64,000 bases of DNA, from assembly GCF_001905465.1 (NCBI RefSeq), contig NZ_LISX01000002.1:743425-807424 (forward strand), given 5' to 3'. This stretch comes from Kitasatospora sp. CB01950. Lineage in GTDB: Bacteria; Actinomycetota; Actinomycetes; Streptomycetales; Streptomycetaceae. This document shows, one piece after another, positions 59,243-64,000 of this stretch (the first letter of the stretch is position 1; every line of letters begins with the position of its first letter). Under the pieces are notes generated by a model. The model was not told where the DNA came from and did no database searches. It worked only from the letters and a program-made list of their open reading frames with translations. The position numbers and the translations under genes are program-made.

Positions 59243-59271
59243 TTGTGGGCCCGCATGGTGGGGGGTAGAGT
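59243..59271 (+). promoter_or_regulatory. Promoter of the NRPS-like cluster
   Basis: TTGTGG (59243-59248), a 17-bp spacer and TAGAGT (59266-59271) form a good housekeeping-type promoter with a roughly 45-nt leader to the ATG at 59326. Confidence 0.65.
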
Positions 59272-59325
59272 CCCGGTTCGCCGAAGCACGGGCGAGCACC
59301 TCTGGGCATTTATCTTGGAGCGGGC

Positions 59326-60861
59326 ATGTCAAAGAACGGTGGCGACAACAGACCGGGTTCGGACCTGTTGGGCGCGTTCGAGGAAACCGTTCTCCGGTGG
59401 CCCGAGCGAGCCGCGATCCAGTCGCCCGAGAGCACTCTCAGCTACCATCAACTCGCGTTATCCGCACGGCGGTTGGCCGCCCGACTGGGCGACCGGCCGG
59501 GGCCGGTCGCCGTACCGGCCACGCACCACCCGGACACCGTGGTGGCGCTGCTGGGCATCCTGACGGCCGGCGGCGTCTACGTTCCGCTCGACCCGGGCTT
59601 CCCGGTGGAGCGGCAGCGCCGCATGGTCGAGGCCGCCGACTGCCGACTGCTGGTCGGCCGCGGGGCCCTCCCCCAGTCCGAACAACTCTCTTTGCCCTAC
59701 CTGGAGTTGGACGACGGGGCGACCGCGCCCGACCGGGGTGCCACCGTCGCACCCGCCACGTCCGACGACCCCGCGTACACGCTGTTCACCTCGGGCTCCA
59801 CCGGTCTGCCGAAGCCGGTGCTGACCCCGCACCGGGCGATCTCGGCGGTGGTCGCGTCCCTGCGGGAGCTCTTCGAACTCCGTCCGGAGGACCGGGTGTT
59901 GCAGTTCGCCTCGCTGAACTGGGACACCTGCTTCGAGGAGATCCTGCCGACCCTGACAGCCGGCGGCCGGCTGGTCTTCGACCCGGAGGCGCACTCGGCG
60001 TCCTTCCCCCGGCTGCTGCGGATGGTCGAGCAGCGCGGCATCACCGTCCTCGACCTGCCCACCGCGTTCTGGCACGAGCTCGTCCTGCACCTCACCGAGG
60101 CCGGCGCGACGGCCGAACTACCGGACTGCGTCAGGCTGGTGGTGATCGGCGGCGAGGCCGCGAACCCGGCCCGGCTCGCGGACTGGAGCCGGTTGCCGGG
60201 CAGCGCACGCGTCCGCCTGCTCAATACCTACGGCTGCACCGAGACCACGCTGATCACCCACGCCGTGGACCTGCTCGGCCCCAGGACCCCGGAGCCGGGC
60301 CGCCACTGGGATCCCACCGAGCGCGCGCCGATCGGGCGGGCCCTCCCCCACGTCGACGAACTGCTCGACGACAACGGCGAGTTGCTGATCGGCGGGCCGG
60401 CCCTCGCGACCGGCTACCCGGGGCTGCCCGAGGTCACCGCCGAACGGTTCGTGACGAGCGACGACGGGCAGCGCCGGTTCCGCACCGGCGACCGGGCGGC
60501 CCGGAGCGCGGACGGGGTGCTGACCCCGCTGGGGCGACTGGACCACGAGGTGAAGATCCGCGGCATCCGGGTCGACCCGGCCGAGGTGGAGGCCGGAATC
60601 GGCGCCCACCCCGGCGTGGGCGCGGCCGCCGTCACCGCCACCACGCTGGCCGGACGGGCCGCGCTGGTCGCCTACGTCGTCCCGCGCAGCGGCGGAGCCG
60701 ATCCCGCGCTCGCCGGAGACCTTCTGCGCTACCTGCACGAACGGCTGCCCGGGCATCTCGTCCCGAGCCGGATCACCGTGGTGCCGGACCTGGTCCGCAC
60801 CGCCAGCGGCAAGGTCGACCGCGCCGCCTCGCACCGCCTGCACAGCACCGCCCCGCGCTGA
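59326..60861 (+). CDS. Stand-alone NRPS adenylation enzyme
   Basis: A 511-residue amino-acid-activating enzyme. A3 LFTSGSTGLPKP is at 153-164, the alpha-amine-binding Asp is likely D200 in SLNWDTCFEE, A5 NTYGCTETT at 300-308, A7 RTGDRA near 389 and A10 Lys K496 in ASGKVDR. No carrier domain is fused. It presumably loads the free carrier protein encoded 267 bp downstream. The A4-A5 pocket differs from the common families, so the amino acid cannot be predicted here. ATG at 59326 follows TTGGAGCG. It is the first gene of the cluster. Confidence 0.88.
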   Translation: MSKNGGDNRPGSDLLGAFEETVLRWPERAAIQSPESTLSYHQLALSARRLAARLGDRPGPVAVPATHHPDTVVALLGILTAGGVYVPLDPGFPVERQRRMVEAADCRLLVGRGALPQSEQLSLPYLELDDGATAPDRGATVAPATSDDPAYTLFTSGSTGLPKPVLTPHRAISAVVASLRELFELRPEDRVLQFASLNWDTCFEEILPTLTAGGRLVFDPEAHSASFPRLLRMVEQRGITVLDLPTAFWHELVLHLTEAGATAELPDCVRLVVIGGEAANPARLADWSRLPGSARVRLLNTYGCTETTLITHAVDLLGPRTPEPGRHWDPTERAPIGRALPHVDELLDDNGELLIGGPALATGYPGLPEVTAERFVTSDDGQRRFRTGDRAARSADGVLTPLGRLDHEVKIRGIRVDPAEVEAGIGAHPGVGAAAVTATTLAGRAALVAYVVPRSGGADPALAGDLLRYLHERLPGHLVPSRITVVPDLVRTASGKVDRAASHRLHSTAPR

Positions 60862-60939
60862 TCCCCGGCGGCCCCCTCCGCCACCACCCCGTCATCACCA
60901 CCGTCGTGCACCCGCACGGGCGGAGCAGCGCCCGCACAT

Positions 60940-60954
60940 CTGACGGTCCGTCAG
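60940..60954. promoter_or_regulatory. Candidate operator CTGACGGTCCGTCAG (copy 2)
   Basis: Perfect 7-bp arms around T. The inner 13-mer is identical to that at 10251-10263. It lies in the 267-bp gap before the carrier-protein gene, a gap that otherwise contains only GCAC-rich simple sequence and no gene. Confidence 0.5.
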
Positions 60955-61128
60955 TTTACGCAACCGACACCGCCACCTGCCGCGCCACCGCGCGACCGTC
61001 CGCCGCAGCACCGCACCACGCACCACGCACCGCAGCACGTAACGCAGCACCGCACACCGAGCACCGCTGACCCCGCTGGCACCCCGCCGGACCACGCGTA
61101 CCCCGCACCGGTCGAAGGAGACCCCCCG

Positions 61129-61416
61129 ATGAGCCTCGACATGCCTGTCACCACCACATCCGCCGCGCCCGCCACCGTGGCTGCGCTGGCGGCGGTGTTC
61201 TGCCGGATCCTGGAACTGGACGACGTCCCGGCCGACGGCAACTTCTTTCTGCTGGGCGGCGATTCGCTGATCGCCACCCGGGTGCTGAGCGCCGTCGCCC
61301 GCGACCACGGCGTGGAGCTGACCTTCGAGGACTTCCTCACCGACCCCACCCCGGCCGGCCTGGCCGCCCGTATCGCCGCGCACACCGCCGCGCGCACCGC
61401 CGCGGCCGCCCGGTGA
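61129..61416 (+). CDS. Stand-alone peptidyl/acyl carrier protein
   Basis: A 95-residue carrier with phosphopantetheine attachment Ser S46 in FLLGGDSLIATRVL. An unusual Thr/Ala-rich N-terminal stretch (2-18) and Ala/Arg tail flank the domain. ATG at 61129 follows GAAGGAG. It probably receives the amino acid activated by the upstream adenylation enzyme. Its stop overlaps the start of the next gene (GTGA), so carrier and oxidase are translated together. Confidence 0.93.
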   Translation: MSLDMPVTTTSAAPATVAALAAVFCRILELDDVPADGNFFLLGGDSLIATRVLSAVARDHGVELTFEDFLTDPTPAGLAARIAAHTAARTAAAAR

Positions 61417-62807
61417 GCGCCGCTGCCGGAGCCGACACCGCCCGCCGGGCGCCGAGGTCGGTGATCGTCGTCGGCGCGGGCCTGGCCGGCCTGACGGCGG
61501 CCGTCGAACTGGCCCGCCAGGGCGTGCGGGTGACGGTGCTGGAGGCCCGCGACCGGGTCGGCGGGCGCACCCGGGGGATCGAGGTGGCGCCCGGCCGGTG
61601 GATCGACGCGGGCGCGGCCTACCTGGGCGACCGGCACACGGAGCTCCACGCCCTGCTCGCCGCCTGCGACCTGAAGACCGCCCCGACCGCCATGCAGGGC
61701 GCCAGCCGCTTCGCCCTCGCCCCGGCCGGAGCGGACGACCACGCCGCCGGGGACGCCGACACCCGCGACGGCCGTTTCCCACCGCTGAGCGCGGTCGCCC
61801 TGGGCGACCTGTTCGAGCAGCTGGAGGAGCTGACGGCCGCCGTCCGCCCGGACGCGCCGTGGCTCTCGCCGGACGCCGAGCGCCTGGACGCGCTGACGGT
61901 GGCCGACTGGGCGGAGCAGCAACTGTCGCACCCGGACGCCACGTTGTTCTTCCCGCTGTTCCTGGGCGAGATGATGGCGGCCGATCCGGCCAGGATCTCG
62001 GTGCTGCACATGGCGTTCTACCTGCGCTCGGGCGGCGGGCTGCGCTATCTCAACGCCTTCGAGGGCGGCGCGCAGCAGGACCGGGTGGCGGGCGGCGCGC
62101 ACCGCCTGTGCGAGCGGCTGACCCGGCAGCTGTTGGACCTCGGCGGTGTGCTGCACACCGACGAGCCGGTGCTGTCCGTCCAGCAGACCGGGCCCGAGGC
62201 CGTCGTCCGGACGCCCGAGGGGAGTTACCGGGCGGAGGCGGTGGTGGTGGCGGTGCCGCCGCTGCTCGCGGACGCGATCGAGTTCCGTCCGGCGCTGCCG
62301 GCCCCGCGGGCGGCGTCGCGGACGGAGCGCGGCTGCGCGGTGAAGCTGAACCTGGTGTTCCCGGAGCCGGTGTGGCGGGCGCACGGCCTGTCGGGCTGGT
62401 CGGTGAACGCGGCCGGTCCGCTGCTGTCCACGGTGGACGACACTCCGCCGGAGGGTTCGCCGGGCGTGCTGACCGGGTTCGTGACGGGCGCGGAGGCGCA
62501 CCGTTTCGCCGCTCTGCCGCCCGAGGAGCAGCGCGCGGCGGCGGTCGCGCAGGCGTCCCGGCTGTTCCCGATGCTGCCGGAGCCGATCGGCTTCCATGTC
62601 ACCGACTGGGTCAACGAGCCGTGGAGCAGGGGCTGTTACGCGGCCCTGTTCGGTCCCGGCGACTGGTCGGTGCTCGGGCCGACGCTGACCGCGCCGCACG
62701 GCCGGGTGCACTTCGCGGGCACCGAGACCAGCACCGAGTTCTTCGGCCTGCTGGAGGGCGCGATCCGTTCCGCCCGCCGCGTCGTCGCCGACCTCCTCGG
62801 CGAGTAA
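61413..62807 (+). CDS. FAD-dependent amine-oxidase-fold enzyme
   Basis: A 464-residue flavoprotein of the monoamine oxidase / protoporphyrinogen oxidase group. FAD-binding VVGAGLAGLTAAVELARQ spans 19-36, E44 is the ribose ligand and GGRTRG lies at 50-55. The C-terminal FAD motif reads GRVHFAGTETSTEFFGLLEG. GTG at 61413 overlaps the carrier stop. A likely role is oxidation or desaturation of the carrier-bound or released amino acid; no substrate evidence exists. Confidence 0.88.
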   Translation: MSAAAGADTARRAPRSVIVVGAGLAGLTAAVELARQGVRVTVLEARDRVGGRTRGIEVAPGRWIDAGAAYLGDRHTELHALLAACDLKTAPTAMQGASRFALAPAGADDHAAGDADTRDGRFPPLSAVALGDLFEQLEELTAAVRPDAPWLSPDAERLDALTVADWAEQQLSHPDATLFFPLFLGEMMAADPARISVLHMAFYLRSGGGLRYLNAFEGGAQQDRVAGGAHRLCERLTRQLLDLGGVLHTDEPVLSVQQTGPEAVVRTPEGSYRAEAVVVAVPPLLADAIEFRPALPAPRAASRTERGCAVKLNLVFPEPVWRAHGLSGWSVNAAGPLLSTVDDTPPEGSPGVLTGFVTGAEAHRFAALPPEEQRAAAVAQASRLFPMLPEPIGFHVTDWVNEPWSRGCYAALFGPGDWSVLGPTLTAPHGRVHFAGTETSTEFFGLLEGAIRSARRVVADLLGE

Positions 62808-62813
62808 GCAGAT

Positions 62814-62828
62814 CCGACGCTCCGTCAG
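62814..62828. promoter_or_regulatory. Degenerate copy of the TGACGGTCCGTCA operator (copy 3)
   Basis: CCGACGCTCCGTCAG matches 13 of 15 bases of the copy at 60940-60954. It lies in the gap before the ligase gene. Confidence 0.35.
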
Positions 62829-62929
62829 TTCATCCCGTTGGACCTTTCCCCCGGCCCGGTGCGCGCTTCACGAGGGCGTGCCCGGGCGTCGAGTCCTGCT
62901 TCGGACGTCCGAAGAGACCGGAGACCGCC

Positions 62930-64000
62930 ATGAGCGATCAGACCCCCATCGCACCGCTCGCCGTCAGGGAGCGCTTCATGTCCGACCCGACACTGGGTGC
63001 GGGCAACTTCCTCGACCGGGCGGTCGAGGCGAATCCGCACCGTGCGGTGCCGTTCGCGTTCAGCCACCGGCTGGACCACCGCGGGCAGGTGGCGCTGCGC
63101 GGGCACAGCCTGCTGGACCTGGTGGCGCTGCGCGACCGGTACGCGGCCTGGTACCACGCGAACGGGGTGCGGCCGGGCGAGCCGGTGGGCGTGGTGATCG
63201 CCGAGGGCCTGGAGCCGCTGCTGCACTTCTTCGCGCTGACCGCGCTGGGCGCGATTCCGGCGCTGGTGAACGACGCGATGCGGCACGACGTGATGGTGCG
63301 CTACCTGAGCCACGTCGGCGTGGTCGGCGTGGTCGCGGACGACACCACCCGGCTGGCGTCGGCGTACCGGAAGGAGCCCCAACTGCGGCCGCGTTTCCTG
63401 TCGTTGACGGCCGAGGTGCAGGCGTTCGACGCGGCGTCGGCGCCGCTGCCCGACGGGTACCCTTACCAGCACGCGGCCGAGGACGTGGTGGCGCTGATCC
63501 ACTCCTCGGGGACGACGGGCACGCCGAAGTCGACGACGCTGGCGCACCGGCAGTTCTGGGAGGGCAAGCAGCCGCGGATGGTGCGTTTCCCGGCGGAGCC
63601 GACCGACCGGCTGATGTCGCTGATGCCGCACACCCACGCGGGGGGCCTGAGCTACTTCCTGACGGCGACGCTGCTGGGCCTGCCGACGGTGGTGATGTCG
63701 GACTGGCGGCGGGTGACGGTGGAGCCGGTGATGGAGGCGTTCCTGCCGACCATGGTGGCCTCGTTCCCGCGCACCTTCGTGGAGTTGGCGACCGGCGAGC
63801 TCCCGACGGCGGGTGCGGCGAAGGTGCACTCCTGGTTCAACACGGGCGACAGCGCGCACTACGGGCACATCCGCCGGCTCGTTCGGCTCGGCGAGCGCCC
63901 GGCGGGGTTGATCCGGCCGTGGCTGCTGCCGCAGGAGCGGGCCGGGCAGGCGGCGCTGCCGGGTTCGCAGTTCGTCGACGGCCTGGGCTCGTCCGAGATG
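62930..64000 (+). CDS. AMP-binding adenylate-forming ligase (acyl/aryl-CoA ligase-like), cut by window edge
   Basis: The first 357 residues are visible, from ATG at 62930 (MSDQTPIAPLAVRERFMSDP) with GGAGACC upstream. The P-loop HSSGTTGTPK is at 191-200 and a LMPHTHAGGLSYFL region near 227-240 resembles the gate of acyl/aryl-CoA ligases. A motif GLGSSEM at the edge is the start of the A5 region. It presumably activates a carboxylic acid partner in the same pathway. The 3' end and the rest of the cluster lie beyond the window. Confidence 0.85.
   Translation, partial: MSDQTPIAPLAVRERFMSDPTLGAGNFLDRAVEANPHRAVPFAFSHRLDHRGQVALRGHSLLDLVALRDRYAAWYHANGVRPGEPVGVVIAEGLEPLLHFFALTALGAIPALVNDAMRHDVMVRYLSHVGVVGVVADDTTRLASAYRKEPQLRPRFLSLTAEVQAFDAASAPLPDGYPYQHAAEDVVALIHSSGTTGTPKSTTLAHRQFWEGKQPRMVRFPAEPTDRLMSLMPHTHAGGLSYFLTATLLGLPTVVMSDWRRVTVEPVMEAFLPTMVASFPRTFVELATGELPTAGAAKVHSWFNTGDSAHYGHIRRLVRLGERPAGLIRPWLLPQERAGQAALPGSQFVDGLGSSEM

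Noticed and set aside
62825..63868. Minus-strand open frame opposite the ligase gene
   Set aside because: Arg/His-rich antisense shadow; the plus strand has a complete AMP-binding motif series.

Overview
The window is about 73% GC, with strong third-position GC bias, TANNNT -10 hexamers, many GTG starts and typical actinobacterial families (BlaI/M56, mycothiol-type isomerase, DUF5997, DUF3224, the Pls/PosA synthetase). This points to a chromosomal segment of a Streptomycetaceae member (Streptomyces or Kitasatospora-like). That assignment is inferred from composition and families. I saw no tRNA, rRNA, CRISPR array, integrase, transposase or phage gene.

Left part (1-15 kb). A nearly complete dihydrolipoamide dehydrogenase is cut by the window edge. 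Next is a membrane-bound Pls/PosA-type peptide synthetase (A-T-TM-terminal domains) translationally coupled to an M1 zinc aminopeptidase, the arrangement expected for a homopoly(amino acid) synthetase and its degrading enzyme. A KimA-like potassium/APC transporter, a DUF421 membrane protein, an O-methyltransferase-like protein and a two-domain VOC protein follow. A BlaI-M56 sensor pair then lies divergent from a secreted NlpC/P60 peptidoglycan hydrolase.

Middle-left (14-35 kb). Mostly single household genes: DLH-like hydrolase, GNAT, class-V aminotransferase with a tiny ribbon-helix-helix-like protein, DUF3224, signal peptidase I, maleylpyruvate-isomerase-like protein, CutA, and an exported intradiol dioxygenase with a carbohydrate-binding tail plus a nearby AraC regulator. 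Then come two membrane/GT-type mannosyltransferase-like genes, a two-component system, and a split galactose locus: DeoR regulator, galK and convergent galT, with no galE between them. A lipoprotein, DUF5997, a LysR-ligand-domain protein without HTH, and phosphoglucomutase complete this stretch.

Middle-right (35-58 kb). A four-gene minus-strand block encodes two tandem paralogues of unknown function, an HSP90-family ATPase and a large TPR protein. A permease-amidohydrolase pair with a divergent TetR follows, then an alpha/beta hydrolase and TetR pair sharing a long palindrome. A second minus-strand block encodes a YqiJ/NfeD-like membrane OB-fold protein, a flotillin and a 1582-residue coiled-coil AAA ATPase, followed by a HEAT-repeat protein. 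The HSP90/TPR block and the flotillin/ATPase block are the best candidates for poorly described systems.

Right end (59-64 kb). The start of a biosynthetic cluster: free-standing NRPS adenylation enzyme, free-standing carrier protein, FAD-dependent amine-oxidase-fold enzyme and an acyl/aryl adenylate-forming ligase that runs off the window. It is preceded by a clear promoter and palindromic operator candidates.

Two themes recur across the window. One is short tandem DNA repeats (13-24 bp units) at gene 3' ends or in gaps between genes. The other is leaderless genes with a TANNNT hexamer 6-8 nt before the start codon.
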